Shown piece by piece: positions 19,039 through 28,270 of a DNA stretch of 64,000 bases (position 1 is its first letter; every line of letters starts with the position of its first letter). The translations under genes were made by a program, and so were the position numbers. The stretch covers positions 310,001-374,000 of the forward strand of contig NZ_JAGGKM010000002.1 of NCBI RefSeq assembly GCF_017873715.1. The letters are read 5' to 3'. The stretch comes from Cytobacillus luteolus. GTDB lineage: Bacteria; Bacillota; Bacilli; Bacillales; Bacillaceae_L. The notes below the pieces were generated by a model. It made no database searches and was not told where the DNA came from. It saw only the letters and a list, made by a program, of their open reading frames with translations.

Positions 19039-20274
19039 TTATCTAAGATTATTAATTCTATCTTTTTGACTAATAATATCTGTAATGCGTACACCAAAGT
19101 TCTCATCAATAACGACAACTTCACCTTTGGCAACAAGTTTATTGTTTACCAGAACATCTACAGGCTCACCCGCAAGCTTGTCCAATTCAATAATTGAACC
19201 TGTTGAAAGCTCAAGAATTTCTTTAATCGATCGTTTTGTTCTACCTAATTCAACAGTCACTTGAAGTGGAATATCTAAAAGCATATCTAAATTTTTCGCT
19301 TCATTTTCACCTAACTGAACCTGCTCAAAGTTAGAAAATACAGCTGGCTGAACATTTGTTGGTTGTCCCATTGCTTGGTTGTAATTAGCCCCCATATGCT
19401 TTGGTCCTGATGGTTGACTTGGTCTGGTTTGGTAAGATTGTTGGCTCGGCGGTTGCTGGTAAGCTGGCTGGACATAGTCATTACCCATGTTTTGTTTTGC
19501 TTCTATAGATGTCAAATCTGGTGTTACAACCTTTTCCTCATAGCGATCAGCTTGAGCAGTAGGAGCAACTTCATCAATTGCAGAAGGATTCATCAGCTCA
19601 TAAACCAATGCCTTTGCAAATTCCAAAGGAACTAACTGCATAATATTTGAATCTATTAAATCCCCTATTTTAAGGCGGAAAGAAATTTTAGCAAGTGTTT
19701 GATCAGTTGGAATCTTTCCAGCTGTCTCACTCTCAGTAAAATCTAGTACGTCAATACTTGGCGGAGATATATCTACCTTTTTATTAAAAACAGTGGACAT
19801 AGATGTAGCGGCAGAACCCATCATTTGGTTCATCGCCTCTTGTACTGCACTTAACTGAATTTCTCCTAATAAATCTGCAGGGTTTCTTCCGTCCCCACCT
19901 AACATCAAGTCAGCAATAATGGCTGCATCACTTTGTTTAATTACTAATAAATTTGCACCTGAAAAACCTTCTGTATAACTAACCTGTATCGCCACATAGG
20001 GTTGGGGAAATTCATCTGCAAGCTGACTCTTCTCCACAACAAAAACACTAGGTGTTGTAATTTCAACTTTTTGATTTAATAATGTCGAAAGAGCAGTTGC
20101 TGAGCTTCCAAAAGAAATATTACCGATTTCCCCAAGAGCATCTTCCTCCATCGAAGTTAGATATTCTTTAGTAGGGGAACTATCTATTTTTTCTTCCTTA
20201 TCATTATCAAAATCAGTGACGCCTCTTAATAGTGCATCAATCTCGTCTTGTGAAAGCATATCACTCATCGTCAT
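19039..20274 (-). CDS. fliY: Flagellar switch/CheY-P phosphatase FliY
   Basis: C-ring protein that joins a CheC-type phosphatase to a FliN domain. From ATG 20274 the product is 411 residues: N-terminal LSQDEIDALL (CheY-P binding), two CheC-type active sites (GEIGNISFGSSATALS and VQEAMNQMMGSAATSMS), a Q/P/S-rich linker (about 255-320) and a C-terminal FliN domain (LLDIPLQVTVELGRTKRSIKEIL). It is longer than the 378 residues of B. subtilis FliY, mainly through the linker. A GGGGGGAG lies just before the ATG; the next ATG (20268) is also possible. It overlaps the fliM stop. Confidence 0.95.
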   Translation of the reverse strand: MTMSDMLSQDEIDALLRGVTDFDNDKEEKIDSSPTKEYLTSMEEDALGEIGNISFGSSATALSTLLNQKVEITTPSVFVVEKSQLADEFPQPYVAIQVSYTEGFSGANLLVIKQSDAAIIADLMLGGDGRNPADLLGEIQLSAVQEAMNQMMGSAATSMSTVFNKKVDISPPSIDVLDFTESETAGKIPTDQTLAKISFRLKIGDLIDSNIMQLVPLEFAKALVYELMNPSAIDEVAPTAQADRYEEKVVTPDLTSIEAKQNMGNDYVQPAYQQPPSQQSYQTRPSQPSGPKHMGANYNQAMGQPTNVQPAVFSNFEQVQLGENEAKNLDMLLDIPLQVTVELGRTKRSIKEILELSTGSIIELDKLAGEPVDVLVNNKLVAKGEVVVIDENFGVRITDIISQKDRINNLR

Positions 20275-21259
20275 CGCTCCCCCCTTGTATCGCATTTATA
20301 ATTTGAATCCCAATTTTTTTATTGACTTTACCAGCTTGACCAGTAAATTTAGGTGTTCCAGCTACTTTTATCGTAAGTGGTTTACCAATTGTTTGGTCGA
20401 GTTGAATCACATCCCCTAGATCAAGCATTAAAAAGTCTTGAATAGATATATCTGTTGAACCCAACTCAGCTATAACTGGTAAATCTGCATGTCTAATTTT
20501 TCTTTCAATTGCAGCTACTGATTGAGGTGCACTTTCCTTTTTTACATTTTGCATCCAGTAATGTGCAGAGAGTTTTGGTATGATAGGCTCTAACACTACA
20601 TGTGGTATACAAATGTTAATCATCCCACTTGTTTCACCGATTTGCGTGTTCAATGATATGACAACTACCGTCTCATTTGGTGAAACCATTTGTAAAAACT
20701 GTGGATTCACCTCAAACTCTGCCAACATCGGATCAATATCTGCCACCGAGTCCCACGCTTCACGGAGATTTTCGAAAGCTTTTTCAAATATGTTAGACAT
20801 GATTTTTGTTTCAATCTCAGTTAAATTTTCAACCTTGTTAATACTTGCTCCCCGCCCACCCAATAAACGATCCATTATCGCATATGCAATATTTGGATTT
20901 ACTTCTAAAAGGATTCTTCCATCAAGTGGTGGAACTTCAAATACATTTAAGATTGTCATCTTCGGGATTGAACGTATAAACTCTTCATATGGAACCTGAT
21001 CAGCAGATCCTACGGTAATTTGTACATAGGTTCTTAATTGTGCAGAGAAATAAGTCGTTAAAAGTCTAGAAAAATTTTCATGAATTCTAGTTAAACTCCT
21101 AACTTGATCCTTCGAGAAGCGTAAAGCACGCTTAAAATCGTATACTTTAACTTTCTTTTCCGTTACTTCCTTCTTTAGTTCATCTGCATTCATTTCCCCA
21201 GTTGAAAGAGCGGATAATAAAGCGTCTATTTCACTTTGAGACAAAACTTCCGCCGACAT
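20261..21259 (-). CDS. fliM: Flagellar motor switch protein FliM
   Basis: C-ring protein that binds CheY-P and connects FliG with FliN/FliY. The 332-residue product has the N-terminal CheY-binding peptide EVLSQSEIDALLSAL, the middle CheC-like domain with LLGGRGASIN (about 127-136), and a C-terminal FliN-like domain (LGSTDISIQDFLMLDLGDVIQLD). Its last 14 bases overlap the chosen fliY start. Confidence 0.97.
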   Translation of the reverse strand: MSAEVLSQSEIDALLSALSTGEMNADELKKEVTEKKVKVYDFKRALRFSKDQVRSLTRIHENFSRLLTTYFSAQLRTYVQITVGSADQVPYEEFIRSIPKMTILNVFEVPPLDGRILLEVNPNIAYAIMDRLLGGRGASINKVENLTEIETKIMSNIFEKAFENLREAWDSVADIDPMLAEFEVNPQFLQMVSPNETVVVISLNTQIGETSGMINICIPHVVLEPIIPKLSAHYWMQNVKKESAPQSVAAIERKIRHADLPVIAELGSTDISIQDFLMLDLGDVIQLDQTIGKPLTIKVAGTPKFTGQAGKVNKKIGIQIINAIQGGSDDDE

Positions 21260-21299
21260 GATGCATCACCTCGATTCACCTTAACGTTATAAGTTATAT

Positions 21300-21722
21300 T
21301 TATTGAGGGAGAAAGGAGGTTGCATAAACACTCACGACTGTACCCTCTTGCATGAGTTCGTTAATACGGTCTTTTAATATATTTTCAAGTGAGGAAATAC
21401 CTTGCTCACCTTCGAACTGATCTATTGTCATTTCGGATATTTCTTTAATCACTATATTTCTAACCTGAAAATCTCGTTTTTCTAATTCTGTTTTGGCCTT
21501 TTTACTGTCAGTATGAATGTTAAAAGATATGAGCATATAGCCTTTACCTTTTAACTTTGTAGTCATCTCCGGTAAAACAACTGTCGATTCTAAAACTTCA
21601 TCAATCGTTGGTTCGGTTTTTTCATCACCTGTAAAATTCATTATAACGACAAATGCTGTTGTACCTACTAATGTAATAGCACTGATAATAATTAGCATGA
21701 TTGTAAGTAGCTTGTTTTTCAC
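21300..21722 (-). CDS. fliL: Flagellar basal-body protein FliL
   Basis: Inner-membrane protein that rings the stator units and supports their activity. The 140-residue product has one N-terminal transmembrane segment (about 7-28, TIMLIIISAITLVGTTAFVVIM) and a periplasmic-type stomatin-like domain. Its ATG overlaps the stop of the upstream swrD gene by 4 bases. Confidence 0.92.
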   Translation of the reverse strand: MKNKLLTIMLIIISAITLVGTTAFVVIMNFTGDEKTEPTIDEVLESTVVLPEMTTKLKGKGYMLISFNIHTDSKKAKTELEKRDFQVRNIVIKEISEMTIDQFEGEQGISSLENILKDRINELMQEGTVVSVYATSFLPQ

Positions 21723-21937
21723 AATGACGATCCCTCCGTGTCATTTTGAAGCCCTAACACATTTACACTGTGATAAAAGTTTCTCACCTTCAGGTTAACA
21801 TCATCTACGGATTCCTTCACGACAAACTTTTTTCCATTTGTTAAGGTAATAGTTGTATCCGGGAATGATTCTACCTGTTCAATATAAATAGCATTTAATG
21901 TAAAAGGCTTTCCATTTAATCGAGTCAGTTTTATCAA
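21719..21937 (-). CDS. swrD: Flagellar protein FlbD/SwrD
   Basis: A 72-residue protein of the FlbD family (MIKLTRLNGKPFTLNAIYIEQVE, then TTITLTNGKKFVVKES). In B. subtilis the equivalent SwrD (YlzI) raises flagellar motor power and is needed for swarming. It lies between flgE and fliL as in B. subtilis. Confidence 0.9.
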   Translation of the reverse strand: MIKLTRLNGKPFTLNAIYIEQVESFPDTTITLTNGKKFVVKESVDDVNLKVRNFYHSVNVLGLQNDTEGSSL

Positions 21938-21983
21938 TATATATCAGGGACTAAAGTTTACTTTAGCCCCTTACCTCCCTTAC

Positions 21984-22775
21984 CTATCGTTTAAGGTTTA
22001 CTAATTCTTGAAGGATTTCATCTGAAGTTGTAATAATTCGAGTATTTGCTTGGAACCCACGTTGTGCAACAATCATATCTGTGAACTCTTCTGATAAGTC
22101 AACATTTGACATTTCAAGAGCTCCGGATACGAGTGACCCCGCACCACCAGTACCAGGTGCACCAGGAGTTGCTACTCCAGAGTTTGCAGAAGCTATATAA
22201 AGATTGTCACCTGCTTTTTCCATACCTTCAGGGTTTGGAAATTTAGCCAAACCAATCTGCCCAACCACTACCACAGCACCACCGACAATTGCATTAACTG
22301 TTCCGTTTTTAGCTATACTAAAGCTCTCTGCATTTGGAGGCATTACTGGAAGAGCATTTCCACCAATATCTGCAAGTCTTAATCCATCAGAATTAACGAT
22401 ATTTCCCGCTTGATCTAAATAAAAATTTCCTGATCTTGTGTAAAAATCCGATGTTCCATCAGTGACCATAAAATATCCATCTCCAGAAATACCTAGGTCT
22501 AGAGGCCTTCCAGTAGTTTGCAAACTCCCTTGAGTGTGAATTGAATCGATTGATCCAAGTTGTGAACCCAATCCTACTTGTTTAGGGTTTACTCCCCCTT
22601 GTGTCCCTGTAGGTGCCGCAGCCCCAGCAATCTGCTGACTCACAAGGTCTTTAAATGTTGTTCTCCCTTTTTTATATCCATAAGTATTTACGTTTGCGAT
22701 GTTATTTCCGATTACATCTAATTTAATCTGGAAGTTTTTCATACCACCGATACCTGAGTACATTGATCTTAGCAT
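21984..22775 (-). CDS. flgE: Flagellar hook protein FlgE
   Basis: Hook subunit of the FlgE/F/G family, 263 residues, close to the short B. subtilis hook protein. The N-terminus MLRSMYSGIGGMKNFQIKLD with IGNNIANVNTYGYKKGR is the rod/hook motif, and the C-terminus (SNVDLSEEFTDMIVAQRGFQANTRIITTSDEIL) forms the matching coiled coil. The middle part is short, with a GAPGTGGAGS stretch. It precedes swrD and follows the flg_new-type gene. Confidence 0.93.
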   Translation of the reverse strand: MLRSMYSGIGGMKNFQIKLDVIGNNIANVNTYGYKKGRTTFKDLVSQQIAGAAAPTGTQGGVNPKQVGLGSQLGSIDSIHTQGSLQTTGRPLDLGISGDGYFMVTDGTSDFYTRSGNFYLDQAGNIVNSDGLRLADIGGNALPVMPPNAESFSIAKNGTVNAIVGGAVVVVGQIGLAKFPNPEGMEKAGDNLYIASANSGVATPGAPGTGGAGSLVSGALEMSNVDLSEEFTDMIVAQRGFQANTRIITTSDEILQELVNLKR

Positions 22776-22846
22776 TATTTTCTCTCCTCTCGATTAGCCT
22801 GCTTCAGTCAGTCAGCAAGGCGTTGGCTTCCTTTCGGTCCAGCCAT

Positions 22847-23218
22847 TTAGTCTATAAGTATTGTTCCGTTTATGTTGGTGAATATCTGTGAACTTGCTTC
22901 ACTTCTATTCATTGCTGTAATAACAGTATTATTTTTCGCATTGACAATCAATGCAGCTTCATCCATTACTACTAATGAGTCGCTAATGCCCTTGGATTTC
23001 GCTTCAGCAACCTTGGCATTAATTTGAGCCCATCTTTTTTGGTCAATTGATATGTTTCTCTCATCAAGACGCTTTTGTGCATGCTTACTAATTTTTAGAG
23101 CAGTTGCCTGTGCAAGTGTTTCTTTAAATGAAATAGTTGGTTGTGTTATTCCAGCTGTGTTTTTTTTCAGTGTCATTGACAACGGATGACTTTGTAATTG
23201 ATGTATTCTATGATCCAT
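22847..23218 (-). CDS. Flagellar operon protein (TIGR02530 / flg_new type)
   Basis: A 123-residue soluble protein with a core ISKHAQKRLDERNISID, then KVAEAKSKGISDSLVVMDEAALIVNAKNNTVITAM, that matches the small family found between flgD and flgE in Firmicutes and spirochaetes. The function is not established; the position suggests a role in hook assembly. A 71-base gap, fairly GC-rich for the region, separates it from flgE. Confidence 0.8.
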   Translation of the reverse strand: MDHRIHQLQSHPLSMTLKKNTAGITQPTISFKETLAQATALKISKHAQKRLDERNISIDQKRWAQINAKVAEAKSKGISDSLVVMDEAALIVNAKNNTVITAMNRSEASSQIFTNINGTILID

Positions 23219-23230
23219 TTTTCTTCCTCC

Positions 23231-23695
23231 CTATTGTTCAAGTACGGGATTAGGAAGACTTACTTTAATAATTTCATCTGTATAAACTTTTGTCCCATCT
23301 TCAAGTTCAAGCTCAATATCAGTACCCTTTTGTTTAATTGACTTGACAATCCCAATACCAGATTTTCCGGACACATTGCCTTCAGAATCAGTTGTTTTAT
23401 AAGCCCATTCCACTTCTTTACCAATCATACTACTGTACTTAAGTAAAAGATCCCCATTATGAGCACTAACAAACTTCTCCATCGTCTTGCTCATATTAGT
23501 CATTTGCTCTAAAGAAGAAAAGGTTGCCATTTGGGCAATAAAGTCTTTGTCTTGCATTGGATTCATTGGGTCTTGGTTTTGCAACTGAGTCATCAAAATT
23601 TTTAAGAAATCATCTTTACCAAGAATGTCATTTCCAGTTTTCCTCTGTTGCTGAACATTTGAGAGATACAGACTAGAGTCAATCTTATTAGTCAT
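23231..23695 (-). CDS. flgD: Flagellar hook capping protein FlgD
   Basis: FlgD caps the growing hook and guides hook subunits into place. The 154-residue product has the conserved N-terminal part LGKDDFLKILMTQLQNQDPMNPMQ and ATFSSLEQMTNM, then a short beta domain (GKEVEWAY, VKSIKQKGTDIELELEDG). It is short compared with Gram-negative FlgD but normal for Bacillus. Confidence 0.94.
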   Translation of the reverse strand: MTNKIDSSLYLSNVQQQRKTGNDILGKDDFLKILMTQLQNQDPMNPMQDKDFIAQMATFSSLEQMTNMSKTMEKFVSAHNGDLLLKYSSMIGKEVEWAYKTTDSEGNVSGKSGIGIVKSIKQKGTDIELELEDGTKVYTDEIIKVSLPNPVLEQ

Positions 23696-23703
23696 GCTAT
23701 CAC

Positions 23704-25107
23704 CTATACTTTCACGTTAAGTTCTTCTTGTAATGCAGATTCAAATGATTGATTTAACTCAGACTCTTCTTGCTGATTATTATCATTCATCTGGCGATTT
23801 CCGTGTCCATTGTGTTGTTGGGATTCCTTTTGTAAAAAACGATCAGGCTGCTGAAATTGTTGCGATACTTCAATTTTTTCCACCTGGATATTTTGAGATA
23901 AGAAAGACTGCTTCAAGGATTGAATCTGAGACTCTAGAACATCTTTGGCTGCACCAGATGAAGCAATAATACGAGCAATCATCATATTATCTTTTTGTAA
24001 AAGCTCTATTCTTAATGATCCTAGGTGCTCAGGATAAAGCTTAATTAACAGTTTCATTCCATCCTTGCCGTTTCCAATTTGACTACGCGCCAAGATGTTT
24101 TGAAACTCTTTTATAAATTGTTCTTGATTAATTGTTTGCTTCCCATGTTGTTCTACAAACAAGGCAAACTGTTGTACCTTCGTCATTGGAACTTGTAGGT
24201 CTGGAGTTCCAATTATACCTTGGGTATTCATATCAGACTTAAAAGATGTTTGTATACCCTCTTGATCAGTTACTACTGCTTGTGCAACTAAGCCGTGATT
24301 CACTTTCAGTCCATTTGGTTGAGCGAAGTATCTGGAGAATACTGATTGTAAGTAACTCCTATTACTATCAACTTCTGTGATCTTTCCATGGTTTTGTGTT
24401 ATCTTTTCTACTATGGTATTTGATAGTTCGACTAGCTTATTTAGTGTCTTTGAAAGATCTTGTTTACTAGGAATAATCTGAGATAGATTAATAGTTTTAA
24501 GCTGTCTATTCACATGTTCAACTATCTTTGAAACTGACGGGTTCTCCATTAATTTCTTTCCATCCTGTACAGACCGTGCTAGTAAAATTAACAATGCAAT
24601 TGTATTTTCAGGATTTAGCTGTTCATCTAATGAATTATCGAGGCTGCCACCTAGCATAAATGATTGAAGGATTTGTTCAATGTTACTTTTCACATCATTT
24701 GGTAAACTTGCAAGTAATTCCGTAATGAGTGACTCAAGATCATTCTTTTCTGTGCCTTCAGATTGGTTAACAAGAACAGCAATTGCCTCATTTATTTCTA
24801 TATCAACATTATTGCCTGAATCAAAGAAACCTTTCTCTGACTTGGTAAGTAATTCAACAAAAGCCGAAAAACTTTCACTTTCCAATTCCATTAAATCCTC
24901 TGATTCACCAATATTACTAAACTGCTGATTCATTACCAGGTTCTGTCCTAGCTTATTTCTAATTGATTCAGTAGGATTATGATGAGTAGTAGATATTAAA
25001 CTTAGCAATCCACTAAAATTAAATGCCTTTTGAGACTGGTCATTTTGATCGAATTTAGTGTCATTTTGATTTGTTAATGAAAAGGTCTCTATTCTCAATT
25101 TTTTCAC
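23704..25107 (-). CDS. fliK: Flagellar hook-length control protein FliK
   Basis: Secreted ruler that measures hook length and flips FlhB specificity. The 467-residue product is mostly low-similarity and Q/N/S-rich, with a conserved C-terminal domain (about 345-410, KLLIKLYPEHLGSLRIELL, then AKDVLESQIQSLKQSF) and a Q/N-rich tail. The position between ylxF and flgD is the Bacillus one. Confidence 0.9.
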   Translation of the reverse strand: MKKLRIETFSLTNQNDTKFDQNDQSQKAFNFSGLLSLISTTHHNPTESIRNKLGQNLVMNQQFSNIGESEDLMELESESFSAFVELLTKSEKGFFDSGNNVDIEINEAIAVLVNQSEGTEKNDLESLITELLASLPNDVKSNIEQILQSFMLGGSLDNSLDEQLNPENTIALLILLARSVQDGKKLMENPSVSKIVEHVNRQLKTINLSQIIPSKQDLSKTLNKLVELSNTIVEKITQNHGKITEVDSNRSYLQSVFSRYFAQPNGLKVNHGLVAQAVVTDQEGIQTSFKSDMNTQGIIGTPDLQVPMTKVQQFALFVEQHGKQTINQEQFIKEFQNILARSQIGNGKDGMKLLIKLYPEHLGSLRIELLQKDNMMIARIIASSGAAKDVLESQIQSLKQSFLSQNIQVEKIEVSQQFQQPDRFLQKESQQHNGHGNRQMNDNNQQEESELNQSFESALQEELNVKV

Positions 25108-25130
25108 CTCCTCTCAGATAGTAAAGCTAT

Positions 25131-25718
25131 CTACTCTGTAAGCAATTGCGTGTACTTAGCTGCATCTTCAGGATCCATTTTCTCTAGAATCTTTGAGACA
25201 GTTTCCGTTTTTAAAGCAGAAAGTATAGATAAAGCCTCTTCATTATCAAGTTTTGGTATGATAACAGCAGCATTTTTCGGTGACATTGTTTCATACATTT
25301 TCGAAATTTCTGCTATGGTTTTCCCATAAGTTTTTTGTTCTTCTTCTTTTACTAACAACTCCTCTTCAAGAAATAACAGTTCTTCTTGTAGGGAATTAAT
25401 TTCTGTTTCTTTTTCCACAAGGTTTTTTTCTAATTCAGCAATTTGCTCTTCTTTTTCTTGAATTGTTCCCTCTAATGAGCTAATTTGCAACTCAACACTT
25501 TCCCTATTTTCAACAATAGCATGCTCGTCACTTGAAACATAGCTAGACACAATTGGTGTATTTTGAGTAATCACTTTCGAGTATTCAAAAACATTAACAC
25601 CTGCAATTGTTAATAAAACTAATGCCAAGGTAATTGTAAAAAGAATAGGTATTACAATAACAAATAGAAACCATTGAAATTTGCTATAAATCTTACCAGC
25701 TGAAACTTTCGAATCCAT
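25131..25718 (-). CDS. ylxF: MotE-type membrane protein YlxF
   Basis: The 195-residue product has one transmembrane segment (about 14-37), a strongly heptad-like acidic coiled coil (about 70-125, rich in E, L and I) and a C-terminal MgtE-N-like domain (ISKMYETMSPKNAAVIIPKL, EKMDPEDAAKYTQLL). This layout fits the MotE family, which in some bacteria stabilises stator or export components. In Bacillus the gene lies between fliJ and fliK and its role is not clear. Confidence 0.85.
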   Translation of the reverse strand: MDSKVSAGKIYSKFQWFLFVIVIPILFTITLALVLLTIAGVNVFEYSKVITQNTPIVSSYVSSDEHAIVENRESVELQISSLEGTIQEKEEQIAELEKNLVEKETEINSLQEELLFLEEELLVKEEEQKTYGKTIAEISKMYETMSPKNAAVIIPKLDNEEALSILSALKTETVSKILEKMDPEDAAKYTQLLTE

Positions 25719-25726
25719 TTCTCCAC

Positions 25727-26170
25727 CTAATTTCCTTTACCCATAAACTGTTGTATAGAAATTTCATCCATTAATTTACTCTCTTGATAACTAAGGTCAG
25801 CAACAAACGCCTGAAGTCTTTTTTCTTTCATTTTTTCAAACTTTTTAACTTCAATGTTTTTTTCAAGTAAGATAGCTTGAAATTGCTGCATTTTCTGTCG
25901 ACTTTCCATAACTAATTTTTGATAATGTGCAATAGTCTTCTCGAGATTAATAATAAATTGCTGCTGATGTCTAATATCTTGGATTTTTAAACCTGTGCTA
26001 AGTTTCGATACCTTTTTTTCTTCAAGCTCTTCTTTACGTTTTAAATAGGAATATAACTTTTCAGCAAGAGTTTCAAAATGTTTTACAGATTCATTGTAAT
26101 CAACTAGCACTTTGTCTTTTTCTCTTTCTTTAATTGCTAATAATTTTTGAAATTCAAACTGATAGCTCAT
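25727..26170 (-). CDS. fliJ: Flagellar export chaperone FliJ
   Basis: A 147-residue all-helical coiled-coil protein (MSYQFEFQKLLAIKEREKD), the stalk that joins the FliI ATPase ring to FlhA. It starts 3 bases after fliI ends. Sequence identity in this family is low; size, coiled coil and place between fliI and ylxF support the call. Confidence 0.9.
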   Translation of the reverse strand: MSYQFEFQKLLAIKEREKDKVLVDYNESVKHFETLAEKLYSYLKRKEELEEKKVSKLSTGLKIQDIRHQQQFIINLEKTIAHYQKLVMESRQKMQQFQAILLEKNIEVKKFEKMKEKRLQAFVADLSYQESKLMDEISIQQFMGKGN

Positions 26171-26173
26171 TCA

Positions 26174-27490
26174 CTATTCACCTACTTCTATTAATTTTTG
26201 CAATCTTTGTAAGCTCTCTTCTGCAGATATCTTTTCTTCAGTGCCTTGCTTTAAGAAGGATATAATTTTAGGATAATAACGAATTGCTTCATCAATATCT
26301 CTAGATGATCCTCTTTTATACGCACCAATATTTATCAAATCTTCTGAATTAATATAGGTTGATAAAAGCTCTCTTAATCTTTCTGCATTATGACGGTGTT
26401 CTTCAGGAACAATATGATTCATTACACGGCTAATACTTTTTAATACATTTATAGCTGGGAACTGTCCTTTATTCGCTAGCGCGCGATCTAAGACCAAGTG
26501 ACCATCAAGTATTCCCCGAACTGTATCCGCTATAGGTTCATTCATGTCGTCACCATCTACTAGTACGGTGTAAAAAGCAGTAATTGTGCCGTTTTTATTT
26601 GTACCTGTTCTTTCTAGTAGTTTGGGTAAAATTGAAAATACACTTGGCGTGTAACCTTTGGTTGTAGGTGGCTCGCCTATCGCTAATCCAATTTCCCTTT
26701 GCGCCATAGCTACACGAGTAACCGAATCCATCATAAACATGACATTAAGTCCTTTATCCCGAAAATACTCTGCAATAGAGGTAGCCGTATAAGCTGCCTT
26801 TAATCTCATAAGTGCAGGTTGGTCAGAAGTAGCTACGATTACGATTGATCGCTGTAACCCTTCAGCTCCCAAGTCTCGTTCGATGAACTCTCTAACTTCT
26901 CGTCCACGCTCTCCTACTAATGCTATTACATTTATATCGGCAGTCGTATTACGAGCAATCATTCCCATTAAAGTACTTTTACCCACACCACTTCCAGCAA
27001 AGATCCCTACACGCTGACCTTTCCCGACGGTTAAAAGACTATCAATCATACGAACACCAACTGAAATTTCTTCGTCTATCGGCGGTCTTTCTAATGGGTT
27101 CGGAGGATTTTGGTCAGTTTGCACAGATGTTAATCCTTTTGGAAGTTGGCTACCATCTAGTGGCATACCAATTGAATCAATAACACTACCTATTAAAGCA
27201 GATCCTACTTTTATTTCTAACGGTTTTAGAGTAGCTTCTACTATACTCCCTGGAGAAATTTCATTAACAGAAGTATAGGGCATTAAAATAACATATTCTT
27301 CACGAAATCCAACGACTTCTGCCTGAATTTTACGCTTGTGTTTTGAACCAACATTGATATAACAGACGTCTCCAATCGAACATTCCGGACCTCTAGATTC
27401 AATCATTAGTCCAACTACCTTATTTACTTTTCCATAACGCTTATATGGATTGATCGTATCTATTTCCTCTAGTAAGTCAACTAGTTTCAT
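26174..27490 (-). CDS. fliI: Flagellar export ATPase FliI
   Basis: F1-beta-like ATPase that unfolds and delivers export substrates. The 438-residue product has the Walker A GIFAGSGVGKSTLMG (about 164-178), LVGERGREVREFIE, a Walker B region LNVMFMMDSVTRVAMAQREI and the GEPPTTKGYTPSVFS stretch of the export ATPases. It is 3 bases from fliH and from fliJ, in the usual order. Confidence 0.97.
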   Translation of the reverse strand: MKLVDLLEEIDTINPYKRYGKVNKVVGLMIESRGPECSIGDVCYINVGSKHKRKIQAEVVGFREEYVILMPYTSVNEISPGSIVEATLKPLEIKVGSALIGSVIDSIGMPLDGSQLPKGLTSVQTDQNPPNPLERPPIDEEISVGVRMIDSLLTVGKGQRVGIFAGSGVGKSTLMGMIARNTTADINVIALVGERGREVREFIERDLGAEGLQRSIVIVATSDQPALMRLKAAYTATSIAEYFRDKGLNVMFMMDSVTRVAMAQREIGLAIGEPPTTKGYTPSVFSILPKLLERTGTNKNGTITAFYTVLVDGDDMNEPIADTVRGILDGHLVLDRALANKGQFPAINVLKSISRVMNHIVPEEHRHNAERLRELLSTYINSEDLINIGAYKRGSSRDIDEAIRYYPKIISFLKQGTEEKISAEESLQRLQKLIEVGE

Positions 27491-27493
27491 AAA

Positions 27494-28270
27494 TTATTCA
27501 CCTACCAACAAGGAAAGAAGTTTGTGCTTAATTTCAATTAACTGACTATCAACACTAGCATCAATTCTTCCAAAACTTGATTCAATCACACAGCCGGTTT
27601 CTTGTAACTCTTCATTTGGATAAATGGATAGTTCCGTTTCCTTGTTAAATAGATTTCTAAGCTCTTCTTTTTGGTTTAACAGAAGCTCAAAATAGCGTGG
27701 GTGAACTTGTATTTGTATTTGAGTATATTCACTGACCTCTTTTATAGCCTTTCTTACAATGAGTAGAAAATCTTCGTTGTTGTCATTTAACTCTTTAGTG
27801 ATGATTTTTTTGGCTACCTTTAATCCAATCTTTAAAATGGTCTCTTCTGAAGAATTGATTAGAGTACTGTACTCTTGCTTTGAAATGTCAATAATTTCCC
27901 TTGCTTCAGCGATTAGTGTTTTATACTCGTCTAGCCCTTCTTGTTTACCCTCTGCTAATCCATAGGAATAGCCCTCTTTTTTTGCTAGTGCTTGAAGCTC
28001 TTGTTTTTCAGAATCCCATTTTAGTTTCTGATTTTCAATTTCTTCTAATGTTTTTTCTAAGTCTAACTTTGCACTAGAAAGAAGATGTTCAGCCTTTCGC
28101 TGTGCTTCTTGAATAATAGCTTCAGCTTCCAAATGGAACTTAGTAAAATCAACTTCAATGTTTTCTTGGTTATTTAGTGAAGTTTTAATTTTTTGTAATG
28201 CTATAATTCTTTTTTCATCAATCGTCGTATTCGTAAAGTTAGATTTTATCACTCTAGACAATGATATCAT
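27494..28270 (-). CDS. fliH: Flagellar export ATPase regulator FliH
   Basis: Peripheral stalk protein that binds FliI and the C ring. The product is about 258 residues with an acidic coiled-coil middle (EAEAIIQEAQRKAEHLL) and a V-ATPase-E-like C-terminal domain ending in FGRIDASVDSQLIEIKHKLLSLL. The start is uncertain: in-frame GTG 28282, ATG 28270 and TTG 28261 all lie within the end of fliG. GGAGGAG lies too close to the ATG but at good distance from the TTG. Overlap with fliG implies coupling. Confidence 0.9.
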   Translation of the reverse strand: MISLSRVIKSNFTNTTIDEKRIIALQKIKTSLNNQENIEVDFTKFHLEAEAIIQEAQRKAEHLLSSAKLDLEKTLEEIENQKLKWDSEKQELQALAKKEGYSYGLAEGKQEGLDEYKTLIAEAREIIDISKQEYSTLINSSEETILKIGLKVAKKIITKELNDNNEDFLLIVRKAIKEVSEYTQIQIQVHPRYFELLLNQKEELRNLFNKETELSIYPNEELQETGCVIESSFGRIDASVDSQLIEIKHKLLSLLVGE

